8,290 nt of DNA, from contig JBOIEE010000230.1 of the NCBI GenBank assembly GCA_050740975.1, positions 1-8,290 on the forward strand, in the 5' to 3' direction. Below are positions 1-6,481 of the stretch, piece after piece. The DNA comes from JBOHHR01 sp050740975 (GTDB taxonomy: Bacteria; Pseudomonadota; Gammaproteobacteria; JBOHHR01). A program made the position numbers and the translations under genes. Position 1 is the first letter of the stretch. Every line of letters starts with the position of its first letter. The notes under the pieces were generated by a model. That model had not been told where the DNA came from, searched no databases, and saw nothing but the letters and a program-made list of their open reading frames with translations.

Positions 1-1
1 G

Positions 2-139
2 TTGGGCCTGTTGTCCGGATCATTCATGTCTGCCCCCGACACTCTCGTGATCCCGGCGCTCAGGAGAGCTCTGGCCATGGAGCTTATCGTCAACCCGGTC
101 ATTGAGCGCCTTATGAACGCCAAGAGAAAGGCTGATTAA
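2..139 (+). CDS. C-terminal tail of an unidentified protein, cut by the left edge
   Basis: A reading frame open from base 2 runs 45 codons to a TAA at 137-139. The peptide ends in a probable amphipathic helix (ALRRALAMELIVNPVIERLM) followed by a basic tail, NAKRKAD. Codon third positions are mostly G or C, like the clear genes nearby, which favours real coding over chance. I do not recognise the family. It ends five bases before a strong stem-loop at 144-178 and converges on kup. The frame has no start inside the window that could be defended, so it is treated as a partial gene. It might be a host gene or, since it ends directly at an inverted repeat, the end of a transposase; nothing in the 45 residues decides this. 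Confidence 0.4.
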   Translation: MGLLSGSFMSAPDTLVIPALRRALAMELIVNPVIERLMNAKRKAD

Positions 140-143
140 GGAA

Positions 144-178
144 ACTCTGAAAAATTCCTGCTTGGGATTTTTCAGAGT
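144..178. terminator. 15-bp stem-loop between convergent genes, likely bidirectional terminator
   Basis: Two 15-base arms (144-158 and 164-178) are inverted repeats with one mismatch, around a 5-base loop. The arms read ACTCTGAAAAATTCC and GGGATTTTTCAGAGT. The element sits between the stop of the plus-strand partial frame at 139 and the stop of kup at 219. It carries an A run on one arm and a T run on the other, so it could act on transcripts from both sides. The stem is AT-rich in its middle and lacks a long U tail after it, so it is not a textbook intrinsic terminator. A remnant of an insertion-sequence end is the main alternative. Confidence 0.5.
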
Positions 179-218
179 CATCTCCGTATGCCGCCGGAAC
201 CAATTAATCAGAGCTTCC

Positions 219-2108
219 TCAAAACTCGATTTGAGTGCCAAGCTCGACTACTCGGTTAGTCGGAATTCCAAAGTACGCGGTAGCGCTGCCTGCGTTGCGC
301 GCCATGCTGACGAACAACTTTTCCCGCCACAAGGCCATACCGGGCAGAGTCGTGGGGATCAGCGTTTCGCGACTCAAGAAAAACGAAGTCTCCATCAAAT
401 CGCATGCGAGCCCGCGGGGCTTGCAGGCGCGCAAGGCTTTAGGAATATCCGGGTCGTCCTTGAAGCCATAGTTTACGATTACGCGGTAGAAGTTATGCAA
501 AAGCGCTTGCACCTCAATGCGTTCGCCCGCAGCGACGAAAGGCACGTCGCGAGTGACCACCGTGAGCACAACCACGCGCTCATGCAGCACCTTGTTATGG
601 TTTAGATTGTGAAGCAGCGCATGCGGTACCCCCGCGCGATTCGCGGTGAGGAATACAGCCGTCCCGGGAACACGCCTAGGTGTATCCGTACCCAAGGTAT
701 CAAGAAATCGCAGCAAGGGGATATCGCTCTCACGCAGGCGCGCCGACACGAGCTGGCGCCCGCGATCCCAGGTCGACATCATGGTGAACACAGCCCCGGC
801 GATGACCACGGGGAACCAGCCACCGTGGAACAATTTCAACGCATTAGCGCCCAAGAACGCCAGATCGATGAGGATAAACACGCTCGCCCCGAGCGCAACG
901 GCGATCGGGTGCCATTGCCAGAGCACCCGCACCACCACACAGGCTAGGATAGTGTCGATCACCATAGTGCCTGTGACCGCGATCCCGTAAGCCGCCGCCA
1001 AATCGCTCGAGGATCGAAAACCGAGCACCAAGACGAAGATCCCGACCAGCAATCCCCAATTGAGAAACGGTATATAGATCTGCCCCTTCTCCGTCTCCGA
1101 GGTGTATCTTGTGTCCATGCGCGGTAGGTAGCCGAGCTGCGTCGCTTGGTGGGTGACTGAAAAAGCGCCCGAGATCACCGCCTGGGAGGCGATGATCGTG
1201 GCGGCGGTGGCCAAACCCACCATCGGCAACAGTGCCCATCCCGGAACCAAGAGATAAAACGGATTCCTGGCCGCCGTGACATCGTGCAGCAACAGGGCAC
1301 CCTGGCCGAAATAGTTGATCAGCAGGGCCGGCAGCACGAACCAGAACCAGGCGAGGCGTATAGGCCCTTTGCCAAAATGGCCCATATCGGCGTACACCGC
1401 CTCTGCCCCCGTGATCGCGAGCACCACGGCCCCGAGCACCCAAAAGCCATGCCCCTGGTGCTGGAGGAAAAACCGGACGGCGTGAAGGGGACTCAGCGCC
1501 TCCAACACCATCGGATCGCGCAGAATGTGAGATCCACCAAGGCAGGCGAGGATAAGGAACCACACGCACATGACCGGCCCGAACAAGGCCCCAACCTTGG
1601 CTGTGCCTTTGTGCTGCAAGAGAAACAAGGCAAACAGGATCACCAGTGCGACGGGAACCACGAACGACTCCAACGCCGGGGCCGCGACCTGAAGACCCTC
1701 CACCGCCGAGAGCACCGAGATGGCGGGGGTGATCATGCCGTCCCCATAAAAGAGCGCGGCGCCGAAGATCCCCGCCAGCATAAGCGCCGAACGGGCACGG
1801 GGGGTCTTTGCCGTCGCCCGTTGAACCAGCGCCATGAGCGCCATGATACCTCCCTCGCCCTTGTTGTCGGCGCGCATGATAAAAACAACGTACTTCAAAG
1901 ACACCACGATCATCAGCGCCCAGAAGATGAGCGAGAGGACCCCAAGAACGTTCCCGGTACTGGGAGAAACCGCGTACGAGCCGTTGAATACTTCTCGCAT
2001 GGTGTACAGAGGGCTGGTGCCGATATCGCCGAAGACCACCCCCACCGCGCCAACGGCGAGCAAAAGCCTCCTGCTAGGTTGCGCCTCTACGGCGGCAGGT
2101 ACATCCAT
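219..2108 (-). CDS. kup: Kup family potassium transport protein (K+/H+ symporter)
   Basis: The 629-aa product is a full-length member of the KUP/HAK/KT potassium uptake family, an inner-membrane protein that in characterised members brings in K+ together with H+. The N-terminus carries the family signature GDIGTSPLYT at residues 27-36, followed by DNKGEGGIMAL near 81-91 and YGDGMITPAISVLSAVEGL at 121-139. A long series of hydrophobic segments runs to about residue 455. A soluble C-terminal domain follows, containing TAVFLTANRAGVPHALLHNL, and the protein ends in the typical VVELGTQIEF. Length and both ends match the family, so it appears intact. The ATG at 2108 is the only sensible start, because an in-frame TAG lies four codons upstream; no clear Shine-Dalgarno sequence precedes it. 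It lies 69 bases after the exported-protein gene and may be read through from it. The physiological role (basal or osmotic K+ uptake) is inferred from the family. Confidence 0.97.
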   Translation of the reverse strand: MDVPAAVEAQPSRRLLLAVGAVGVVFGDIGTSPLYTMREVFNGSYAVSPSTGNVLGVLSLIFWALMIVVSLKYVVFIMRADNKGEGGIMALMALVQRATAKTPRARSALMLAGIFGAALFYGDGMITPAISVLSAVEGLQVAAPALESFVVPVALVILFALFLLQHKGTAKVGALFGPVMCVWFLILACLGGSHILRDPMVLEALSPLHAVRFFLQHQGHGFWVLGAVVLAITGAEAVYADMGHFGKGPIRLAWFWFVLPALLINYFGQGALLLHDVTAARNPFYLLVPGWALLPMVGLATAATIIASQAVISGAFSVTHQATQLGYLPRMDTRYTSETEKGQIYIPFLNWGLLVGIFVLVLGFRSSSDLAAAYGIAVTGTMVIDTILACVVVRVLWQWHPIAVALGASVFILIDLAFLGANALKLFHGGWFPVVIAGAVFTMMSTWDRGRQLVSARLRESDIPLLRFLDTLGTDTPRRVPGTAVFLTANRAGVPHALLHNLNHNKVLHERVVVLTVVTRDVPFVAAGERIEVQALLHNFYRVIVNYGFKDDPDIPKALRACKPRGLACDLMETSFFLSRETLIPTTLPGMALWREKLFVSMARNAGSATAYFGIPTNRVVELGTQIEF

Positions 2109-2177
2109 ATTCGTGGGCTACAGGGGGTAACGACATCAGCTGGAGGGTCAAACGTGTTTCTTGAACAGATCGGACTG

Positions 2178-3107
2178 CTAGCGTCTGTTGTTTCCAAGCT
2201 CCAGAATGAGCGTGTCTCCTTGATTGAAAATCGTTATTTGCTTGCGCGTGTTCGACCGCTCGACCTTAACGGCGGATAATATCCCCTCCTCCCGCTCTGA
2301 CTTTGGCTGCGCGGCCGCAGCCTTTTCTGGAGAAGCAGCCGGCCGTTCGGCGGAGCGGGCGGTATGAGACGGCAACCCCGATTGCGCAGCTTCCTCCCTT
2401 GCTCTAGCCACCGGCGCACTGCTCACTCCTTTGGGCCCCTCATCGACATAAGTCGTCTCGATTCGCACCCCGAGCGCTTCTGAATCCTCGGAACGCGCGA
2501 GATGTCGCGGGAACTCGAGCTCGGCCAGCAGCGAGTGGCAAACCGAAAAAATGTTTCTGGCGTAAGCGCGCTCTTGGGCATCGCTCCATCGCTCAGAGGA
2601 GGCAGAGCGCGGCACTTGCTTATCTTGGATAAGATTGCCTTGTTCCCGAAACGCATTGAGCTGTACTAGAGTACAGCGGATCGGCGTTACCACCGCTTTT
2701 TGAAACTGTGGCGAGCGCGGATCGGAATCGCCGATGCTGAGGGAGAAGCCAACAGGGCTTTGTTTTTGTTGCGCCGCCGCTGTCCTGACCTCCAATAGGT
2801 GGGAAAACCCGGCTAGCCTGCCATTATCCGTCATCTTACCGCTTTGCGCGTGGCGCAGTTCCTCTCTTATCCCATTGAGGGCTCCGGCATCCTGAACTTC
2901 ATAACCCGCTTTGATCAAAGCATCCGCTACCAGTCCCCCAATAGCCTTTAACGCGCGGGGATCAATGTCGCGTAACGCACCGGTTTCTTGGATGCTCAAC
3001 AGCATTTTTTGTGGCGCAGGGTGGCCGGAGTCCGCGCTCTCGGCAAAAGCATGCGGGACTAGGAAACAGCCAAATGCAAGTGTAAAAGAGCACGTAAAAC
3101 AGCGCAT
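2178..3107 (-). CDS. exported protein of unknown function
   Basis: A 309-aa protein that I cannot assign to a family. Residues 1-22 form a classic Sec signal peptide: a short basic start, a hydrophobic core FTLAFGCFLVP, and the likely cleavage site AFA/ES. Cys14 is not in a lipobox-like setting, so a periplasmic or secreted protein is favoured over a lipoprotein. The mature N-terminal part (about 30-190) looks folded; the stretch VADALIKAGYEVQDAGALN followed by a helix recalls the opening of CsgG/LpoB/FlgT-like periplasmic domains, but this is only an impression. Residues about 200-265 are low-complexity and rich in Ala, Pro, Ser and Glu, probably a flexible linker. A short C-terminal segment with ITIFNQGDTLILELGNNRR may form beta strands. 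The ATG at 3107 is preferred over a possible start at 3149 because it opens the signal peptide and has a strong ribosome binding site five bases upstream. It lies between ureG (64-base gap) and kup; no urease role is evident. Confidence 0.85.
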   Translation of the reverse strand: MRCFTCSFTLAFGCFLVPHAFAESADSGHPAPQKMLLSIQETGALRDIDPRALKAIGGLVADALIKAGYEVQDAGALNGIREELRHAQSGKMTDNGRLAGFSHLLEVRTAAAQQKQSPVGFSLSIGDSDPRSPQFQKAVVTPIRCTLVQLNAFREQGNLIQDKQVPRSASSERWSDAQERAYARNIFSVCHSLLAELEFPRHLARSEDSEALGVRIETTYVDEGPKGVSSAPVARAREEAAQSGLPSHTARSAERPAASPEKAAAAQPKSEREEGILSAVKVERSNTRKQITIFNQGDTLILELGNNRR

Positions 3108-3112
3108 GCTCG

Positions 3113-3120
3113 CTCCTCCC
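3113..3120 (-). promoter_or_regulatory. strong ribosome binding site of the exported-protein gene
   Basis: On the minus strand the bases read GGGAGGAG, ending five bases before the ATG at 3107. This is the best Shine-Dalgarno match in the window. It fixes the start at 3107 and excludes the longer in-frame version beginning at 3149. Confidence 0.85.
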
Positions 3121-3171
3121 TTAGTGAAAACAAATGATAAAACCCGCAAGAAGAGTAGCCGTCTCTATTCC

Positions 3172-3786
3172 TCAATCAAGCAGGCCCTCTCGGATAACAA
3201 ATTCGCGGATGACGCTTAAACCCTCGCCGGTCTTCATGTTGGTAAACACAAACGGGCGTTCGCCGCGCATCTTGCGCGCATCCCGTTCCATAACTTCCAA
3301 AGAGGCACCGACATAGGGCGCCAGATCGATCTTGTTGATCACGAGCAAATCCGAACGGGTGATCCCAGGACCGCCTTTACGCGGGATCTTATCTCCCGCG
3401 GCTACATCGATGACGTAGATCGTGAGATCGGCCAGCTCGGGACTGAAGGTGGCGCTCAAGTTGTCCCCCCCGCTCTCCACCAAGACCATCCGCAGCTCTG
3501 GAAAGCGCGTGACCATATCGTCCACAGCAGCTATGTTAATCGACGCATCTTCGCGGATCGCGGTATGCGGGCAGCCCCCGGTTTCCACACCCGCGATGCG
3601 TTCGGGAACCAAGGCTTGGCTGCGGACAAGGAACTGCGCGTCCTCTTTAGTGTAGATGTCATTGGTCACTACCGCGATCTGATAGTCGTCTCTTAGGCTC
3701 TTGCACAAAGCGTCCACCAGAGCCGTCTTGCCGGAACCAACCGGCCCGCCAATGCCGACCCGCAGCACCTGTTTTTGCTCATTCAT
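3172..3786 (-). CDS. ureG: urease accessory GTPase UreG
   Basis: UreG is the SIMIBI-class GTPase that powers nickel insertion into apo-urease as part of the UreD/F/G complex, receiving nickel from UreE in the cytoplasm. In this 204-aa protein the P-loop GGPVGSGKT lies at residues 13-21, the nickel/zinc-binding CPH motif (in ETGGCPHTAIRED) at 72-74, the switch segment ESGGDNL at 104-110, and the guanine-specificity NKID at 151-154. All residues expected for GTP and metal binding are present. There is no long His-rich N-terminal extension of the kind seen in some UreG proteins. The ATG at 3786 gives the usual length; an in-frame GTG at 3798 would add four residues and cannot be excluded. It follows ureF by 23 bases, so it is very probably cotranscribed with it. 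No strong Shine-Dalgarno sequence is seen at either start. Confidence 0.97.
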   Translation of the reverse strand: MNEQKQVLRVGIGGPVGSGKTALVDALCKSLRDDYQIAVVTNDIYTKEDAQFLVRSQALVPERIAGVETGGCPHTAIREDASINIAAVDDMVTRFPELRMVLVESGGDNLSATFSPELADLTIYVIDVAAGDKIPRKGGPGITRSDLLVINKIDLAPYVGASLEVMERDARKMRGERPFVFTNMKTGEGLSVIREFVIREGLLD

Positions 3787-3809
3787 GCGGTTGCCCACGG
3801 CTCATGGTA

Positions 3810-4478
3810 TCAAGAACGAAACAAACGCGTGTACTGGACTTCGTGCAGCGCGCTCGCGATCCCCAATCCCGGCGCTAAGCCCCCGATCTGCTCATCTTTG
3901 AGCACCAAAGCCCGCTCCACCACCTGCGGGATGATGTCCGCAAGCGGCCAGAGCAGGCGCTGGCCTGCGGTCTGGCCCAGTGGGACCAGTTTGACCGCTG
4001 CAGCCACTTGCTTTTCGCACCAGGTCCAAACATAAGCCTCCGCTGCTTCCTCCACGGGAATATCCCACTGCCAGGTGCCTAAAGCAAACATCGCCGCATA
4101 GCTGGTGTGACTCGCGCCGCACCAAGCCCTGGCCCTCTCCACACCCAGTGCGAGCAGCAGTTTTGCCAAAGCCGTTCCCAAATTGCGCTCTTCCGCCAGC
4201 AACTCGCTGGATTCCCGAGCCGCGAGCAGGAACCGGCTCCAGTATTCGAGCGCCCGCGCGTCGCCTTCGGACCATGCGCGGTATAGGCGCGCCAACACGG
4301 GAACATCGAGCATGCCGAGCACGGACTTCGCCTGACCTTCGATCCAGTCCTTTACATCTCGTTCTTCCCGCACCCAAGCCGCGCCGACCGCGTATTCCAA
4401 TCCCTGGGAATAGGCATAAGCGCCTATGGGCAGGGTGGGGCTTAGCAATTGCCACAAACGAAATCGCGCGCTAGCCAT
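3810..4478 (-). CDS. ureF: urease accessory protein UreF
   Basis: UreF is an all-helical cytoplasmic protein that binds UreD and UreG and gates GTP-dependent nickel transfer to urease. This 222-aa product carries the family hallmarks: the N-terminal LLSPTLPIGAYAYSQGLE (11-28), the conserved VKLVPLGQTAGQRLL (163-177), and the C-terminal tail APGLGIASALHEVQYTRLFRS (202-222), the part of UreF that contacts UreD in known structures. Length is normal for the family. The frame stays open upstream to 4541, but those 21 extra residues are basic, unlike UreF, and lie over the end of ureE; the ATG at 4478 places the conserved motif at the correct distance from the N-terminus. The start overlaps the last 8 bases of ureE, which suggests translational coupling; no good ribosome binding site of its own is visible. 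Confidence 0.96.
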   Translation of the reverse strand: MASARFRLWQLLSPTLPIGAYAYSQGLEYAVGAAWVREERDVKDWIEGQAKSVLGMLDVPVLARLYRAWSEGDARALEYWSRFLLAARESSELLAEERNLGTALAKLLLALGVERARAWCGASHTSYAAMFALGTWQWDIPVEEAAEAYVWTWCEKQVAAAVKLVPLGQTAGQRLLWPLADIIPQVVERALVLKDEQIGGLAPGLGIASALHEVQYTRLFRS

Positions 4479-4932
4479 GATGGGAATAAGACGTACTAGG
4501 CGTGTGGGTGTGGACTTGGTAGGCGCCCGCCTCCGGCTCAAACGGTATCATCTCTTGTGTGTGAGTCAGGCCTAATGCGCGGACCATCTGGTCCAGCACG
4601 TGGTCCTGCAGGTAGCGCACCCAACCCGCGCCGATCTGGACGGCGACATGCCGGTTGCCCAGGTGGTAGGCGGCGCGGGTAAGCTGGATCGGATCCAGGC
4701 TCACCGCTGTGGAAACAGGTTCCGGAGCGGCCCGCACCTCGATCACCCGGCCGTCATCGGCCCGCAATCGATCACCCCCGCGCAGCACCGTGCCGTGGGG
4801 AAGGTTCAGCCCGACCTCCTCACCGTTGTCCAGCCTCGCCCGCTGGCGGCTCTTCTGCCTTTGGTCAAACGACAAGATTAGCGCGGCTGCGGCCGTCGCC
4901 GGTGTTTGAAGCCGTTCGTGGATGCGGACCAT
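4471..4932 (-). CDS. ureE: urease accessory nickel metallochaperone UreE
   Basis: UreE is a homodimeric cytoplasmic nickel chaperone that hands Ni2+ to UreG. The 153-aa product shows the two-domain layout: an N-terminal peptide-binding-like domain (about 1-72, with RARLDNGEEVGLNLPHGTVL) and a metal-binding domain containing the signature AYHLGNRHV (88-96), whose His95 corresponds to the conserved metal ligand at the dimer interface. The C-terminus is a modest histidine tail, HTHTPSTSYSHHG, with four His residues, shorter than the His-rich tail of Klebsiella UreE but likely able to bind nickel. The ATG at 4932 is the natural start, with AAGG about ten bases upstream. It is the first gene of the ureE-F-G run, and a predicted promoter lies about 50 bases upstream. 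Its other neighbour is a HepT-like gene, not a urease subunit. Confidence 0.95.
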   Translation of the reverse strand: MVRIHERLQTPATAAAALILSFDQRQKSRQRARLDNGEEVGLNLPHGTVLRGGDRLRADDGRVIEVRAAPEPVSTAVSLDPIQLTRAAYHLGNRHVAVQIGAGWVRYLQDHVLDQMVRALGLTHTQEMIPFEPEAGAYQVHTHTPSTSYSHHG

Positions 4933-4981
4933 TCCAATATTGCCTTAGGAAACGATCGCGCTCGGCAAGCTCATTCGCAAC

Positions 4982-5010
4982 AAGATAAGCAATCCAGCAC
5001 CACATTTCAA
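4982..5010 (-). promoter_or_regulatory. predicted sigma70 promoter of ureEFG
   Basis: On the minus strand a -35 box TTGAAA (5005-5010, five of six matches to TTGACA) and a -10 box TATCTT (4982-4987, four of six matches to TATAAT) are separated by exactly 17 bases. Transcription would start near 4975, leaving a leader of roughly 43 bases before the ureE ATG. It lies in the only sizeable gap (4933-5072) between the toxin-antitoxin pair and ureE, which supports independent expression of the accessory genes. No operator or hairpin was seen around it. Confidence 0.55.
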
Positions 5011-5072
5011 ACAAATGGGTGATAGCTTACGCGGGGATCTAGAGCCGCGGCGCGGGAACGGCACGAAAGTCC

Positions 5073-5495
5073 TTATGCAAGGCCATCGCTCAAAGCCAAG
5101 GCGGTATTGGCAAAGTCTAACAGGCCATCGAGTCGGTGCTCAATGATTTCTACCATGATGTCGAGATCGAGCTCTTGGTACTGGTGTACCAGGATGTTGC
5201 GGAACCCCACCATCGCCCGGAGGCTCGCCATCATCGCTTCATCGATCAGCCCAGCGCGCTGCAATAACGAGAAACTGTCCTTGCTGTCCTGAGGCAGCCC
5301 CAGCTTTTTGGTTTTGATCAAGTGATTGGCGACGTCGATGCATAGTTCGCAGGCACGCTGCACGTTCAAGGCGATGGCGTCCTGCTTCAGATAATCGTCC
5401 TTGAAAGGCAGCTCTCCTCTCATGGCGTAGTACTTTCGAGTCTGCGCGATACAACGCTCGATACTGACCTTCTTGTTCAAGACAACCTGATTCAT
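5073..5495 (-). CDS. hepT: HepT-like HEPN ribonuclease toxin (DUF86)
   Basis: The 140-aa, mostly helical protein matches the HepT/DUF86 branch of the HEPN superfamily. The catalytic RX4HXY motif is intact: Arg99, His104 and Tyr106 in RNILVHQY. The preceding segment VQRACELCIDVANHLIKTK and the following helix DIMVEIIEHRLDGLLDF fit the family fold, and the length is usual. In studied systems HepT is an RNase toxin acting in the cytoplasm, and the partner nucleotidyltransferase neutralises it by adding AMP to the motif tyrosine, which is present here. The ATG at 5495 overlaps the stop of the mntA-like gene (shared ATGA, 5492-5495), so the two are translationally coupled with the antitoxin first. 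The assignment is strong; actual toxicity is inferred. Confidence 0.9.
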   Translation of the reverse strand: MNQVVLNKKVSIERCIAQTRKYYAMRGELPFKDDYLKQDAIALNVQRACELCIDVANHLIKTKKLGLPQDSKDSFSLLQRAGLIDEAMMASLRAMVGFRNILVHQYQELDLDIMVEIIEHRLDGLLDFANTALALSDGLA

Positions 5496-5905
5496 ACCTT
5501 ATAAAACCGGCCGCTGTACAGCCCCTCCGCCAGGATCTCCGCTCGCTCCTCGCTGAGCTTCTGATAAAACGACAACACCAACATCTCGAACTCGTCCGCC
5601 GCATAGGCGTCGCCGGTATAGATGCGGCGGTCAACGCTGATTATCTCCTTTTGAAAGACGGTCGAGACTTCCCGCAGATTGATCAGGTCAACCGATTTCT
5701 TGAGCAAAGATTCCAACTCAGTCCATAACGGGCTCATCACCAGCATGCGGCTAACCCTCGCTTGTTCCGGCGGTAGCAGCAGGGCAATGTCCACATCGCT
5801 GTCCGGCCATTCGTCTTCGGTGCCGTACGAGCCAAAGAGATAGATCGCCTGGGTATCGAGATAATGGCGCAACACAGGCTGAATGATAGCGTTCGGTTCA
5901 ATCAC
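5492..5905 (-). CDS. mntA: MntA-like nucleotidyltransferase antitoxin
   Basis: The 137-aa protein is a minimal nucleotidyltransferase (MNT). It carries the GSX10DXD active-site motif: Gly25-Ser26 and the two metal-binding aspartates Asp37 and Asp39 in GSYGTEDEWPDSDVDIAL. A probable third acidic residue, Asp73, lies in SVDLINL. Members paired with HepT transfer AMP from ATP to the toxin's tyrosine. The frame is open upstream to 6160, but that extra part overlaps the next gene, has no domain character, and would nearly double the family length. The GTG at 5905 starts directly before the first helix (IEPNAIIQPVLRHY) and gives the normal size; its ribosome binding site is weak, so the start is likely but not certain. 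It overlaps hepT by four bases, and a predicted promoter lies about 40 bases upstream. Confidence 0.88.
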   Translation of the reverse strand: MIEPNAIIQPVLRHYLDTQAIYLFGSYGTEDEWPDSDVDIALLLPPEQARVSRMLVMSPLWTELESLLKKSVDLINLREVSTVFQKEIISVDRRIYTGDAYAADEFEMLVLSFYQKLSEERAEILAEGLYSGRFYKV

Positions 5906-5944
5906 ACTGTTCGCACGATGTCTTAAAAAACTCGTGGCTCCGCA

Positions 5945-5972
5945 AGTATAGCCGGATAGCCGATTGTGCCGA
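5945..5972 (-). promoter_or_regulatory. predicted sigma70 promoter of the mntA-hepT pair
   Basis: On the minus strand a good -10 box TATACT (5945-5950, five of six matches) lies 16 bases after a fair -35 box TCGGCA (5967-5972, four of six). A transcript would begin near 5938, about 33 bases before the GTG of the antitoxin gene. It lies in the 124-base gap after the retropepsin-like gene, so the toxin-antitoxin pair can be its own transcription unit. Based on box matching only. Confidence 0.4.
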
Positions 5973-6029
5973 CACGACCGCGAGGTGATATCCTGGTTCC
6001 CTGGCGTTATACAGACCAAGACGAAGGCG

Positions 6030-6467
6030 CTACCACGTTCCGAAGTAGATGCCGTTGGTAGAAGGATCAATCGCGAAACGAATACTCTGAAGGAACCCAC
6101 CGTAGCCGATGAAGGTGCCCCAAGGCCAGTCACCTGACACGAAAACGGTGGCGTCAACATCGAGCGATGCCCCTGCCGTGGCCAAGAGCGTTACGCGGAG
6201 CTTGACAAGCTTGCCTTCGTAGGTTCCGCTCCTTGCGCTGACCTTCGTGACCTCACCGGCCGCCTCGAACGCACCGATAGCGGTTGCGATCTCGCGATCC
6301 AGAATAGACCAGGGCGCACCGGTATCCAACTGAGCCAAGATTACGGAGTGGAGCCCCTCCGGCTCGACCTGCACGTAGATCTTTGCCGTCTGTTCTGTTC
6401 GTGCGGGATCTCGATCGAAGTAGGAGGCGCGTCCTTGGCTGAATGGCTGGTCGTCGAGCGTTAGCAC
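6030..6467 (-). CDS. retropepsin-like aspartic protease-fold protein
   Basis: The 145-aa protein has a single aspartic protease motif, AQLDTGAPWSIL, with DTGA at residues 48-51. It is preceded by strands (AKIYVQVEPE) and followed by a possible flap region (RSGTYEGKLVKLRVTL, about 79-94). The hydrophobic ending TFIGYGGFLQSIRFAIDP...IYFG (about 118-143) resembles the second half of retropepsin subunits. With one DTG per chain it would have to form a homodimer to be active, as retroviral proteases and bacterial retropepsin-like proteins do. No signal peptide or membrane segment is seen, so it is probably cytoplasmic. The start is the GTG at 6467; no other start codon exists between it and the upstream stop, and no good ribosome binding site is visible, which suggests coupling to the gene ending 14 bases earlier. 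Substrate unknown. It is the last gene of a three-gene cassette. Confidence 0.75.
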   Translation of the reverse strand: MLTLDDQPFSQGRASYFDRDPARTEQTAKIYVQVEPEGLHSVILAQLDTGAPWSILDREIATAIGAFEAAGEVTKVSARSGTYEGKLVKLRVTLLATAGASLDVDATVFVSGDWPWGTFIGYGGFLQSIRFAIDPSTNGIYFGTW

Positions 6468-6481
6468 CGCTGTTTCGTTGG

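Noticed and set aside
844..1569. Minus-strand frame of 241 codons
   Set aside because: It is an alternate frame inside kup, whose own frame is unambiguous by conserved motifs; the product is Gly/Arg-rich and featureless.
1284..2279. Plus-strand frame of 331 codons
   Set aside because: It lies antisense over kup and the end of the exported-protein gene; its product is rich in Arg, His, Gln and Glu with no fold, as expected for the opposite strand of a GC-rich membrane-protein gene.
3892..4455. Minus-strand frame of 187 codons
   Set aside because: It is an alternate frame within ureF, which has all family motifs in its own frame.
4479..4541. N-terminal extension of UreF by 21 residues
   Set aside because: The added stretch is basic and unlike UreF, and it overlaps the end of ureE; the ATG at 4478 gives the family length.
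5906..6160. N-terminal extension of the MntA-like protein to 222 residues
   Set aside because: It overlaps the retropepsin-like gene, shows no domain character, and would make the protein far longer than known MNT antitoxins; a promoter-like sequence also lies within it.
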